This document shows, in pieces, positions 55,319 through 64,000 of a stretch of DNA of 64,000 bases; positions within the stretch are counted from its first letter, which is position 1, and each line of letters opens with the position of its first letter. Location of the stretch: contig JAIYAM010000060.1 of the NCBI GenBank assembly GCA_027489065.1, positions 21,498 to 85,497 on the forward strand, written 5' to 3'. The position numbers were made by a program, and so were the translations under genes. A model generated the notes under the pieces. The model worked only from the letters and a program-made list of their open reading frames with translations, ran no database searches and was not told the origin of the DNA. Origin of the DNA: Erythrobacteraceae bacterium. GTDB taxonomy: Bacteria > Pseudomonadota > Alphaproteobacteria > Sphingomonadales > Sphingomonadaceae.

Positions 55319-55741
55319 ATGACCCTGCGCATCCTTGCTCTTGCCCCCCTGCCCCTTCTCGCGCTCGGTGCCTGCGCACCGGACCCGGCTGGCGACGCGG
55401 CGCGTGCTGCTGCCGAAATCGCGAAGGCACCCGCCGCGACGGTGACGGGGCCCGGCGAGAGCTGCATCAACCGATCGCAGGTGCGCCACACGGTGGTTCG
55501 CTCCGACAGGGTAATCGATTTCGAGATGCAGGGCGGCAAGGTTTACCGCAACACACTGCGCAGCAGCTGCCCGGGCCTGAGCTTCGACCGCGCGCTCACC
55601 TACGAGACCTCGATCGACCAGCTGTGCACGCCGCAAATCGTCTACAGCCTGCAGAACATCGGCGGCAATCTCCAACGCGGCGCGGGGTGTTCGCTGGGCG
55701 AATTCGTGCCGGTGGAGTATGTGAAGGACGCGAAGGGCTGA
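55319..55741 (+). CDS. Small secreted/lipoprotein-like hypothetical protein
   Basis: Lipobox LLALGACAP; conserved Cys residues downstream. Confidence 0.7.
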   Translation: MTLRILALAPLPLLALGACAPDPAGDAARAAAEIAKAPAATVTGPGESCINRSQVRHTVVRSDRVIDFEMQGGKVYRNTLRSSCPGLSFDRALTYETSIDQLCTPQIVYSLQNIGGNLQRGAGCSLGEFVPVEYVKDAKG

Positions 55742-55749
55742 GGCCAGCC

Positions 55750-57081
55750 CTAGCCCCGCCCGTCTCCGAAATTGCTCTCGTCCAGTTCCAGCCCCGCGCG
55801 GCCGTCGGCTACGGTGTGGGCGGGGGCGTGGGGGAGATCCATGTCCTCGGGCTCCTCGATCTCGAGCATGCCTTCCCACTTGGTGATGACCGCCGTCGCC
55901 ACTGCGTTGCCGACCACGTTGGTGGCGGTGCGGCCCATGTCGAGGAACTGGTCGATGGCGAGGATGATCGCCACGCCCTCGACCGGCAGGCCGAACATGG
56001 CAAGCGTGCCGGTGATCACCACGAGGCTCGCGCGCGGTACGGCGGCAATGCCCTTGGACGAGATCATCAGCGTCAGCAGGATCATGATCTGCGTGCCGAT
56101 GGGCAGATCGATGCCGTAGGCCTGCGCGATGAACAGCGTCGCGAAGCTCATGTACATCATCGAGCCGTCGAGATTGAAGGAATAGCCCAGCGGCAGCATG
56201 AAGCCCGAAATGCGGCGCGGCACGCCGAAGCGGTCGAGCTGCTCGAACAGCTTGGGCAGCGCGGCCTCGCTCGATGCGGTCGAGAAGGCGATCATCAGCG
56301 GCTGACGGATGTAACGGATCAGCACGAAGATGCGCTTGCCGAGGAACACCGCGCCTGCAGAAAGCAGGATCACCCACAGCAGCACCAGCGAGAGGTAGAA
56401 CTCGGACAGCAGCGTGAGATAGGTGCTGAGGATCGACAGCCCGCTCGCGGCAACCACGTTGGCGAGCGCACCGAACACCGCGATAGGCGCATAGCGCATC
56501 ACGTAGCCGGTGACCTGCAGCATCATCTCGGCCAGCGCGTCCGCGCCCTTCACCAGCGCGTGCCCGCGCTCGCCGATCGCCGACAGGGCTACCCCTGCGA
56601 AGATCGAGAAGACGAGGATCTGCAGGATGTTGTTGGTCGCCAGCGCCTCGACCGCGTTCTTGGGGAAGATCGAGAGGATGAAGTCGGTCGCCTTCAGCTC
56701 CTTGACCTCGCCGACCGCGGCGGCGGCGCTGGCGACGTCAGGGATCGGCGCGCCGATGCCGGGCTCGAAGAAGTTGACCAGCAGGAGGCCCAGCCCGATC
56801 GAGACGAGGCTGGCGGTGATGAACCACGCCAGAGCCCGCACGCCTATTCTGCCGAGCGCGGCGCTGTCGCCCATGTGCGCGATGCCGACAACGATGGTCG
56901 AGAGCACCAGCGGCGCGACCAGCATCTTGATGAGGTTGAGGAAAATGTCGCTGAGCAGCTTGAACCACGGCGCGATCGATTCCTTGATCACATCGGCCGG
57001 GACCATCTGGTTGAGCAGCTGCCCGACGATGACGCCGAGCACCATGCCGATCAGGATGTAGAGGGTGAGCTTGCGATCCAT
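55750..57081 (-). CDS. Dicarboxylate/amino acid:cation symporter (DAACS)
   Basis: LLSDIFLNLIKMLVAPLVLSTIVVGIA, GYSFNLDGSMMYMSFATLFIAQA, VVGNAVATAVITKWEG. Confidence 0.95.
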   Translation of the reverse strand: MDRKLTLYILIGMVLGVIVGQLLNQMVPADVIKESIAPWFKLLSDIFLNLIKMLVAPLVLSTIVVGIAHMGDSAALGRIGVRALAWFITASLVSIGLGLLLVNFFEPGIGAPIPDVASAAAAVGEVKELKATDFILSIFPKNAVEALATNNILQILVFSIFAGVALSAIGERGHALVKGADALAEMMLQVTGYVMRYAPIAVFGALANVVAASGLSILSTYLTLLSEFYLSLVLLWVILLSAGAVFLGKRIFVLIRYIRQPLMIAFSTASSEAALPKLFEQLDRFGVPRRISGFMLPLGYSFNLDGSMMYMSFATLFIAQAYGIDLPIGTQIMILLTLMISSKGIAAVPRASLVVITGTLAMFGLPVEGVAIILAIDQFLDMGRTATNVVGNAVATAVITKWEGMLEIEEPEDMDLPHAPAHTVADGRAGLELDESNFGDGRG

Positions 57082-57108
57082 GTTCTCTCCGAGCGTCCTG
57101 TGCGGACG

Positions 57109-58272
57109 CTATTCCTGGCTTCCGGCGAGCGCCAGCGCCTGCCCAGCGATGCGGGCGTAAATTCGGGCGAGCACCGCAAGGTCGGGGATGGCCACGGCCT
57201 CGTCGCGCTTGTGCATGGTGGCGTTGCAGAGCCCGAACTCGATCACCGGGCAAACGCTGCGCAGGAACCGTGCGTCGGACGTGCCGCCGGTGGTGCTGAG
57301 TTCGGGCACCATGCCCGTCTCGGCCTCGACCGCGGCGCTGACCAGCTTTGAAAACGCCCCAGGCTCCGTCAGGAAGGGTTCGCCCGAGATCACGGGCCGC
57401 GCCTTGCCGCCGTGACGCTCGGCGATGGCCATGACCCGCTCGGACAGGCTGTGGCCGGTGTGAAGGTCGTTGAAGCGGATCGAGATGCGGGCGCTGCCAG
57501 CGGCGGGAATGACGTTGTGCGCGCGATTGGGGGCGGTGATCTCGGTGATCTCGAGATTGCTGGGCTGGAACCACCGCGTACCGGTATCGAGCGTTAGCGC
57601 GTCCAGTTCCGCAAGGATCGCGACCAGCCGGGGCAGCGGATTGTCGGCGAGGTGCGGATAGGCGACGTGTCCCTGCGTGCCCTCGACATCGATGAAGATA
57701 TTGACCGATCCGCGCCGCCCGATCTTCACCATGTCGCCAAGCCGGTTCACCGAAGTGGGCTCGCCGACGAGGCACAGGTCGGGCTGTATGCCCTCGGCCG
57801 TCATGTAATCGATCAGCGCGCGGGTGCCGTGGAGCGCCGGGCCTTCCTCGTCGCCGGTGATGATGAAGCTGATCGTGCCGGCCTCGGCAGGCACCTCGGC
57901 GGCAGCGGCGACCATCGCGGCGATCGCGCCCTTCATGTCGACCGCGCCGCGCCCGTGGAGCAACTCGCCGCGCACCTGCGGATCGAACGGGTCGCTCGCC
58001 CAGCCCTCACCCGGCGGGACCACGTCGAGATGCCCAGCAAATGCAAAGTGCCGCGACCCTTCGGGGCCGGGACGGATGGCGAACAGGTTCTCGACCGGCG
58101 CCTCTTCGGAGCCCGCAGGGCCCTCGCCGCGCGTGAAGCGGTGGACCGCGAAGCCGAGCGGCACCAGCATCGCCTCAAGCGCGTCGAACACCGCCCCGGT
58201 CGCGGGCGTCACGGAGGGCGCGGCGATCAGGCGCTTGGCAAGGTCGGCTACGTCGAGCATGGTCTGGCTCAT
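57109..58272 (-). CDS. dapE: Succinyl-diaminopimelate desuccinylase
   Basis: FAFAGHLDVVPPGEGWASDPF, GRGAVDMKGAIAAMV, ITGDEEGPALHGT, TTGGTSDARFL. Confidence 0.94.
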   Translation of the reverse strand: MSQTMLDVADLAKRLIAAPSVTPATGAVFDALEAMLVPLGFAVHRFTRGEGPAGSEEAPVENLFAIRPGPEGSRHFAFAGHLDVVPPGEGWASDPFDPQVRGELLHGRGAVDMKGAIAAMVAAAAEVPAEAGTISFIITGDEEGPALHGTRALIDYMTAEGIQPDLCLVGEPTSVNRLGDMVKIGRRGSVNIFIDVEGTQGHVAYPHLADNPLPRLVAILAELDALTLDTGTRWFQPSNLEITEITAPNRAHNVIPAAGSARISIRFNDLHTGHSLSERVMAIAERHGGKARPVISGEPFLTEPGAFSKLVSAAVEAETGMVPELSTTGGTSDARFLRSVCPVIEFGLCNATMHKRDEAVAIPDLAVLARIYARIAGQALALAGSQE

Positions 58273-58366
58273 GGATGGGGGCCTAGCAGGAGTTGGCGCC
58301 GATGAGGAAGCGCGTTTGTGACGCCATCCCCCGGGCGGATGCGCTCCGCGAAGGGGGGCGCCTGCC

Positions 58367-58987
58367 GTGATCGACCCTTCGACGGACTGGGCCGGATTTG
58401 CGGTCGCGGTGCTGATCGTCGAGCTGACCCCCGGCCCGAACATGGCGTGGCTGGCGACGCTGACCATCTCCGAAGGGCGACGCGCAGGCCTCGGCGCGGT
58501 CGCGGGCATCACGGTCGGCCTCGCGGCCAATGCAGTGCTGAGCGTGCTCGCCGCGAGCCTTGTTCTCCAAACCGACGGTCCGCTGGGACGGGCCGTGTCG
58601 GTGGCGGCGGCGGCAATGATGACGTGGCTCGCGTGGGACGCGTGGCGCGGGGCGGGCGAAACCACTCAGTTCGAGCGTGCGGGGCGCAGCGGCCGGCACG
58701 CGTTCGCCGGGTTCATTCTCAACCTGCTCAACCCCAAGGCGGCGCTGTTCCTGGTCGCGGTGATGCCGCAGTTCGTTGCCGGCGGTCAGCCGACGATCAC
58801 GCAAGGCTTGATGTTCGGCGCAACCAGCGTGACCATTGCCACCGTGATCCACCTCGCGCTGGTGCTCGGCGCGGAGGCTGCGAGGGGCAGCCTGCTGGTC
58901 GAGGCTCGGGCGCGGATCGTGCGGCGGGTGCTGGCGATTGCCATGCTGGGCGTCGCGGTGTGGTTCCTCGCCAAAGCCTTCGCCTGA
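58367..58987 (+). CDS. LysE family translocator
   Basis: LTPGPNMAWLATLTISEGRRAGLGAVAGITVGL; FILNLLNPKAALFLVAVMPQFV. Confidence 0.93.
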   Translation: MIDPSTDWAGFAVAVLIVELTPGPNMAWLATLTISEGRRAGLGAVAGITVGLAANAVLSVLAASLVLQTDGPLGRAVSVAAAAMMTWLAWDAWRGAGETTQFERAGRSGRHAFAGFILNLLNPKAALFLVAVMPQFVAGGQPTITQGLMFGATSVTIATVIHLALVLGAEAARGSLLVEARARIVRRVLAIAMLGVAVWFLAKAFA

Positions 58988-58997
58988 CCTTTGGCGC

Positions 58998-59885
58998 CTA
59001 GCGCCGGCGTCGCTCGTCCGGCACCACGAGCGGCCCCGGCGCGAAGGCGCTGTCGAGCAGGTCCGCGATCCGCAGGCCCGCCTGCACCACCCGCCGCCGC
59101 GCCACAGGCACAGCGCGCTCGATGTCATCCTGCGTCAGCGCCGTCTTGTCGGGCAAGGGACCGGGGCAGACGTTCTGGGTGTCGAAGGCAGTGGGATAGA
59201 CGAAACTCCGGGCGATCTCCCAGCTCTCCCGCCCCCAGTCGTCGGGCTTGCCCCCGGCGAGCTCGGCGCGCTCGGCAGGCGTGTAGGCCCGCGCCACCGG
59301 ATCGGCGGGATCGCTGATCGCCCGCTCGGCGAGCGGACCGTCCCATATGCTGTGCAGGTTCAGCCCCGGCTTGATCCCGTAATCAGCCTCGCGGTCGTTG
59401 CCGCCCTTGTCATCCTTGTCGCCCGAGTGGAGCGGCATGTGCACATCACCGGCAAAGTGCACCATGAAGGCCAGCGCCTCCAGTCGCACCGCGGCAGGAA
59501 GGCTCTCGTCGGCGAGGATGCGATGGGCGCGGGTGATCTGCGCGGTGACGCAATTGCCCCCCGCGCAGCTGGAGCGCGGGTCGAACACCTCGCAGATCGG
59601 CGCGGTGCGGTAGTGCCATGCGGCGGTATAGCCCCAGCGCCAGCCCTCCCCGCGAACGCAATCGGCCCAGACCGCGGCGTCCTCCAAGGTCTTGAGCGGA
59701 CATTGCGGCGTGCCGAGGTCTTTCTCTCGGGCGAGCAGCGCGCGGATCTTGCCGCGGACTTGCGGCGAGACATTGGCGAGCGCGATGCTCGCTGTCTGAC
59801 GGTGGGCATAGGCGCCCCAGGCACCCGCCTGCACGGGGGCAAGCAGCGCCAGCAGCGCCGCGAAACCGAGAACCAGCCGCTTCAT
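58998..59885 (-). CDS. S1/P1 nuclease family protein
   Basis: GAWGAYAHRQTASIAL (mature N-terminal Trp), MVHFAGDVHMPLHSGDKDDKGGND, NLHSIWDG. Confidence 0.93.
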   Translation of the reverse strand: MKRLVLGFAALLALLAPVQAGAWGAYAHRQTASIALANVSPQVRGKIRALLAREKDLGTPQCPLKTLEDAAVWADCVRGEGWRWGYTAAWHYRTAPICEVFDPRSSCAGGNCVTAQITRAHRILADESLPAAVRLEALAFMVHFAGDVHMPLHSGDKDDKGGNDREADYGIKPGLNLHSIWDGPLAERAISDPADPVARAYTPAERAELAGGKPDDWGRESWEIARSFVYPTAFDTQNVCPGPLPDKTALTQDDIERAVPVARRRVVQAGLRIADLLDSAFAPGPLVVPDERRRR

Positions 59886-60544
59886 TGCACCTTCTCGAAC
59901 TGCTCGATCACCCATTCCTCTTCGCTCGCCGCGCCGATCCATTCGGCCATCCAGTCATGCTCCCAGATGGCCTGCATATAGGCCTGCGCGAAGCCGGGGA
60001 CGCCGATGTCGTAGGTGACGAAGCGCGTCACGACAGGGGCGTAGAAGATGTCGGCGGCGCCGAAGGTTCCGAACAGGTAGGGCCCCGCGCTCCCGTGCCG
60101 TGCGCGCGCTTCGGCCCACAGCTGGAGGATGCGCACGATGTCGTGCTTGGTCGCGTCGGAGAGGCCCGGCAGCTCCACCCGCCGGCGGATGTTCATCGGC
60201 AGTTCGCGCCGCAGGGACTGGTAGCCCGAGTGCATCTCGGCGACCATCGCGCGCGCCATCCCGCGGGCGGCTTCATCCTTGGGCCAGAACCGCTCGCGGC
60301 CCACTTTATCGGCGCAATATTCGAGGATTGCGAGGCTGTCCCACACCACCACATCGCCGTCCCACAGGATCGGCACCTTGCCGCTCGACGGCTGGACCTC
60401 GCCCATGTCGTGCTTCAGGCGGTCCCATTCCTCGCCCATGATCGGCACGGTGAGCTCGTCGAAATGGAGCCCCGATTGCTTGACCGCCAGCCAGCCGCGC
60501 AAGCTCCAGCTCGAATAGTTCTTGTTGCCGATGATGAGTTTCAT
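59882..60544 (-). CDS. Glutathione S-transferase family protein
   Basis: KLIIGNKNYSSWSLRGWLAVKQSGLHFDEL, VWDSLAILEYCADKV. Confidence 0.92.
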   Translation of the reverse strand: MKLIIGNKNYSSWSLRGWLAVKQSGLHFDELTVPIMGEEWDRLKHDMGEVQPSSGKVPILWDGDVVVWDSLAILEYCADKVGRERFWPKDEAARGMARAMVAEMHSGYQSLRRELPMNIRRRVELPGLSDATKHDIVRILQLWAEARARHGSAGPYLFGTFGAADIFYAPVVTRFVTYDIGVPGFAQAYMQAIWEHDWMAEWIGAASEEEWVIEQFEKVQ

Positions 60545-60645
60545 GTCGGTCTGCTCCACCTGCAAGACTGATTGGAGGCTCCCGTAGGTATTAAGGCTGG
60601 AACTGTCGAGGCTGAACGGGTTATCCGGCGCATAAGGAGACCCGC

Positions 60646-61065
60646 ATGACCCTGCCCCCTTTCCACCTCGCCTTCCCGGTCGACGACCTCGCCGCCGCGC
60701 GCCGTTTCTACGGCGAGGTGATGGGTTGCGCCGAGGGGCGTTCCTCCGACGAGTGGATCGACTTCGACTTCCACGGCCACCAGATCGTCGCCCACCTGGC
60801 ACCCGGACAGGCGGGAGACCGGGCGAGCAACCATGTCGACGGGCACGGCGTCCCTGTCCCGCATTTCGGGCTCGTGCTGACGATGGAGGCGTGGGAGGCG
60901 CTTGCCGAGCGCCTGCGGACGGGCGGCTGCGAATTCGTGATTGAACCGACCATCCGCTTCAAGGGCCAACCGGGCGAGCAAGCCACGATGTTCCTGCGCG
61001 ATCCCAGCGGCAATGCGCTCGAGTTCAAGGCGTTTGCGGACATGGGCAAGCTGTTTGCCAAGTGA
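60646..61065 (+). CDS. VOC family (glyoxalase/bleomycin resistance-like) protein
   Basis: [41 protein letters not shown]. Confidence 0.92.
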   Translation: MTLPPFHLAFPVDDLAAARRFYGEVMGCAEGRSSDEWIDFDFHGHQIVAHLAPGQAGDRASNHVDGHGVPVPHFGLVLTMEAWEALAERLRTGGCEFVIEPTIRFKGQPGEQATMFLRDPSGNALEFKAFADMGKLFAK

Positions 61066-61255
61066 CGATTCGATTGGCTCGTTGGCCAAGCTGAGGCCCA
61101 TATCTGCTTTTGGCTAGCGACCCCGAAGCTGCCATCCGGCGAAGAAGGCAAGGCACCAACTCGCCGAAACTGACCCTCGTTATTCAGATGATAATGTCGC
61201 CCTTGTCCTGTCCTGTTACCGCGCGCGGCAACTTGAGGCGATCCGGGGATACAGA

Positions 61256-63172
61256 TTGGTTTTCCTTGATGACGTTGACACCCGCGAAGTGGCGCTCGTG
61301 GAGTTTGGCAGCTTTGTTCTCGATAGCGACGATCTTGATGCCATCCTTACCGAGGGTTGCAGGCTGATCGCCGAGGCGCTTGGCACCCCCTTTGCCAAGA
61401 TCATCCAGATTGAGCCCGATCACAACACCGGGCTGGTCCGCGCCGGAGTGGGCTGGAATGACGGCGTAGTAGGGCACGAACGTATTTCCTTGTCGGGCAA
61501 CACGTCGGAGGCATTTGCGATCAATTCCGCAGAGCCCGTCATTACGCAGGACGTATCGGACGAAACACGTTTCACCTTTCCGCAATTCCTGATCGATCAC
61601 AGGGTGAGCGCGATCGTGAATGTGCCGATCTTTTTGCCAGGCCGCGTGGCGTGGGGCCTGCTGCAGGTGGATGATTGCCAGCCGCGCAATTTCGGGCCTG
61701 TGGAGATCAACTTTCTCAAGGCCTATGCCATGGTGCTTGGGCCGGTCATTGACCGCCTTTATGCCGTTGATGAGCGCGAAGATGCACGCGCGAAACTTGT
61801 CGAACGGGAGGCTCGTTTACACCGGATTCTCAGCCGGATGGGCGAGGGGTGGGCGATTCTGAGCCCCGATTTCACGATCGCTGACTTCAATTGCGAGGGG
61901 CTGCGCATGATAGGCCGCCCCGGCGAAAACGTGATCGGACGTTCGCTTTGGGACGTGTATCCCGGCAGTGATCAAGCTGACGTCAGCCGGGTTTTCAAGC
62001 AGGCGATGGAAGAACGCGTCGCCGTCACGATCGAGCACGAGGTTTTCGTCGATGGCCGGTCCCCGATCTGGGTGGAAATGCGGGCCTACCCGAATGACGA
62101 TGGCACTCTTGCCGTCTTCTGGCATGACGTTACCCGCCGCACGATGGATTTCGTTGCGCTGCAACGAAACGAGGAAAAGCTCAGAAGCGCCATAGAAGTG
62201 GCTGGGGTCGGATTGTGGGATGTGGATCTGCTTTCTGGGACAGCCACCTGGTCGGATGAGTTTTTCCGGATGCTCGGTCATGAACCCGGAGCGGTCGAGC
62301 CCGGTTACGATGCCGGGTTGGTTCACCTGCACGGCGACGAGCAGACCGTCGAGGATGCCAAAGTCAAAGCATGCATGGATGCGCGTGAGGATTACTCTTC
62401 CGAGTTCCGGGTAATCCATCCCGACGGTGCATTGCGCTGGCTTCGGGCGCGAGGGCGGTTCTTCTACAATGCCGCGAACGAGCCGGAGCGCATGCTCGGG
62501 GCGGCAATCGACATTACGGAATCGATGGAATTGCAAGAACGCCAGCGGCTGCTGGTCGGCGAATTGCAGCACCGCACCCGCAATCTCATGAGCGTCGTCC
62601 GCTCGATAGCCGAGACGACCGGACGCAGCAGCAACGACTTCGAAGAATTTCGCCACAAGTTCCGCGACCGGCTGGACGCCCTGGGACGGGTTCAGGGGCT
62701 TCTTTCGCAGCTTGGTCCCAATGAACGCGTCACGTTTGACCAACTGCTTAGAACGGAACTCGCCGCCCTGACCGACGAAGCTGCCCTAAGGAAGATGGAC
62801 CTCAGCGGGCCGAGCGGGATCGCGCTGCGCTCGGGTAGTGTTCAGGCTCTGGCTATGGCGTTGCACGAGCTGGGAACCAACGCGCTGAAATACGGAGCGT
62901 TCAAGCAGGATGAGGCACGTCTGCAGATCAGCTGGGCGGTCGAGCAATCCGAAGGCGAAGCACGGCCTTGGCTGGTCATCGACTGGCGCGAAAGCGGCGT
63001 GGAGATGGCTGCCGACGGACAGACGCAAAGGTCTGGCCAAGGACGCAAACTGATCGAGATGGGACTTCCGTACCAGCTTGCCGCGCGCACGACCTACGAA
63101 CTGGGCTCGGACGGCGTGCACTGCACGATCGCTATCCCGCTGCCGGAAAAAGGGGCTAACCGTCATGGTTGA
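61256..63172 (+). CDS. GAF-PAS-PAS HWE-family histidine kinase (TTG start likely)
   Basis: GAF VIGHERISLSGNTSEAFAI; PAS repeats; LLVGELQHRTRNLMSVVRSIAETT; MALHELGTNALKYGAF. Confidence 0.9.
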   Translation: MVFLDDVDTREVALVEFGSFVLDSDDLDAILTEGCRLIAEALGTPFAKIIQIEPDHNTGLVRAGVGWNDGVVGHERISLSGNTSEAFAINSAEPVITQDVSDETRFTFPQFLIDHRVSAIVNVPIFLPGRVAWGLLQVDDCQPRNFGPVEINFLKAYAMVLGPVIDRLYAVDEREDARAKLVEREARLHRILSRMGEGWAILSPDFTIADFNCEGLRMIGRPGENVIGRSLWDVYPGSDQADVSRVFKQAMEERVAVTIEHEVFVDGRSPIWVEMRAYPNDDGTLAVFWHDVTRRTMDFVALQRNEEKLRSAIEVAGVGLWDVDLLSGTATWSDEFFRMLGHEPGAVEPGYDAGLVHLHGDEQTVEDAKVKACMDAREDYSSEFRVIHPDGALRWLRARGRFFYNAANEPERMLGAAIDITESMELQERQRLLVGELQHRTRNLMSVVRSIAETTGRSSNDFEEFRHKFRDRLDALGRVQGLLSQLGPNERVTFDQLLRTELAALTDEAALRKMDLSGPSGIALRSGSVQALAMALHELGTNALKYGAFKQDEARLQISWAVEQSEGEARPWLVIDWRESGVEMAADGQTQRSGQGRKLIEMGLPYQLAARTTYELGSDGVHCTIAIPLPEKGANRHG

Positions 63173-63539
63173 ACAAGTCTTGGGCGCGTGCCGCGTGCTC
63201 GTTGTCGAGGACGAATACACGATCGCCGAGGAGATCTGCTTCGAACTGAAGCGCGTCGGAGCCGTAGTGATCGGCCCGGTCGGCCAATTGCGCGCCGCGA
63301 TCGATCTCGTCAGAACTGCGCCCGAAATCGACGTGTCCGTGCTGGACTTGAACCTCGGCGGCGAGACCGTCTTTCCTCTGGCCGATCTGCTAGCGGAGCG
63401 AGGCGTGCCGATCATCTTTGCGACCGGATACGATGCGCAGTCGATCCCCTCCCGGTTCGCACCCGCTGCCACGCTCGTTAAGCCGGTGGCGATTTCAGCG
63501 ATGGTCAAAGCGGTGAGCTCTGCGATCATAGCAAGATGA
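63165..63539 (+). CDS. Single-domain response regulator of the FATGUY type
   Basis: VLVVEDEYTIAEEICFELKRVG, SVLDLNLGGETVF, IIFATGYDAQSIP, LVKPV; overlaps the kinase CDS by 8 nt. Confidence 0.92.
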   Translation: MVEQVLGACRVLVVEDEYTIAEEICFELKRVGAVVIGPVGQLRAAIDLVRTAPEIDVSVLDLNLGGETVFPLADLLAERGVPIIFATGYDAQSIPSRFAPAATLVKPVAISAMVKAVSSAIIAR

Positions 63540-63619
63540 TACGCAAGGTCGTCGGCAGGGCACCCGCAAGGATTGTGCGCCGGTGAGCGGCTAAGGCAAG
63601 AAGGCGCGCCTGATTACGC

Positions 63620-64000
63620 CTACCCCATCCACCCCTCGCCCAGGGCGTCCGACACCACCGCGGCGCGCAGGGCTTCGATGCCCATGCCTTTCTCACTGCT
63701 GGTGAGGTGCAGTTCGGGGTAGGCGGCGACGTGCTTGCGCACTTCGGCAGCGGTCTTTTCGGCGACGGCGGCGAGTTCGCTCGCCTTGATCTTGTCGGTC
63801 TTGGTCAGCACCACACGGTAGCCCACGGCCGCCTCGTCGAGCATCTTCATCATCACCCGGTCGACGTCCTTCAACCCGTGCCGGCTGTCGACCAGCACCA
63901 GCGTGCGGGCCAGCACCTGCCGCCCGCGCAGGTAGGAGTTCACCAGCGCCTTCCACTTGTCGACCACCTTGATCGGCGCCTTGGCAAAGCCGTAGCCGGG
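63620..64000 (-). CDS. EngB/YihA-type ribosome biogenesis GTPase (partial, N-terminus outside window)
   Basis: PGYGFAKAPIKVVDKWKALVNSYLRGRQVLARTLVLVDSRHGLKDVDRVMMKMLDEAAVGYRVVLTKTDKIK. Confidence 0.92.
   Translation of the reverse strand, partial: PGYGFAKAPIKVVDKWKALVNSYLRGRQVLARTLVLVDSRHGLKDVDRVMMKMLDEAAVGYRVVLTKTDKIKASELAAVAEKTAAEVRKHVAAYPELHLTSSEKGMGIEALRAAVVSDALGEGWMG

Noticed and set aside
53774-56377. 867-aa ORF on - strand
   Set aside because: Antisense or out of frame to dapB, nth and the symporter; no recognisable domain.
54961-57351. 796-aa ORF on + strand
   Set aside because: Overlaps nth out of frame and runs antisense to the DAACS symporter; composition is GC-artefact-like.
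1-64000. CRISPR array, prophage, IS element or toxin-antitoxin pair
   Set aside because: No regular spaced repeats, transposase, integrase, phage structural or recognisable TA genes seen.

Overview
High-GC chromosomal window, by gene content and gene style an alphaproteobacterium (Sphingomonadales/Erythrobacteraceae-like; inferred, not searched). It carries about 65 densely packed genes, one tRNA-Ser(GCT) and several strong hairpin terminators. I saw no rRNA, CRISPR array, IS element, integrase or prophage. Roughly 46-56 kb is a conserved core block (ubiB, ubiE, mutM, rpsT, dnaA, ThiF/MoeB-like, cobB, dapB, nth), with dut and coaBC just upstream. Roughly 7.8-32.5 kb is rich in stress and desiccation functions: PRC-barrel protein, Mn-catalase coupled to a ZIP transporter, Ku/LigD end joining, two hemerythrins, CPA antiporter-otsB-otsA, an EcfG-like sigma factor, two Crp/Fnr regulators, an HWE kinase with a response regulator, DUF4142 and GlsB proteins. 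The least ordinary items are: (i) a glycosyltransferase fused to UDP-galactopyranose mutase, overlapping by 4 nt a clan-A-like glycoside hydrolase (11.5-15.4 kb); (ii) a Gly/Gln/Ser/Tyr low-complexity, FUS-like protein with a conserved-looking aromatic/charged C-terminal module (25.0-25.8 kb); (iii) a Mn-catalase/ZIP/SDR operon; (iv) a BLUF gene that appears to lack a standard start codon; (v) two HWE kinase plus FATGUY-type response regulator pairs; (vi) a recurrent CCTATGTKAG-like intergenic motif upstream of several of these genes. All product names come from reading motifs by eye. No database search was run.
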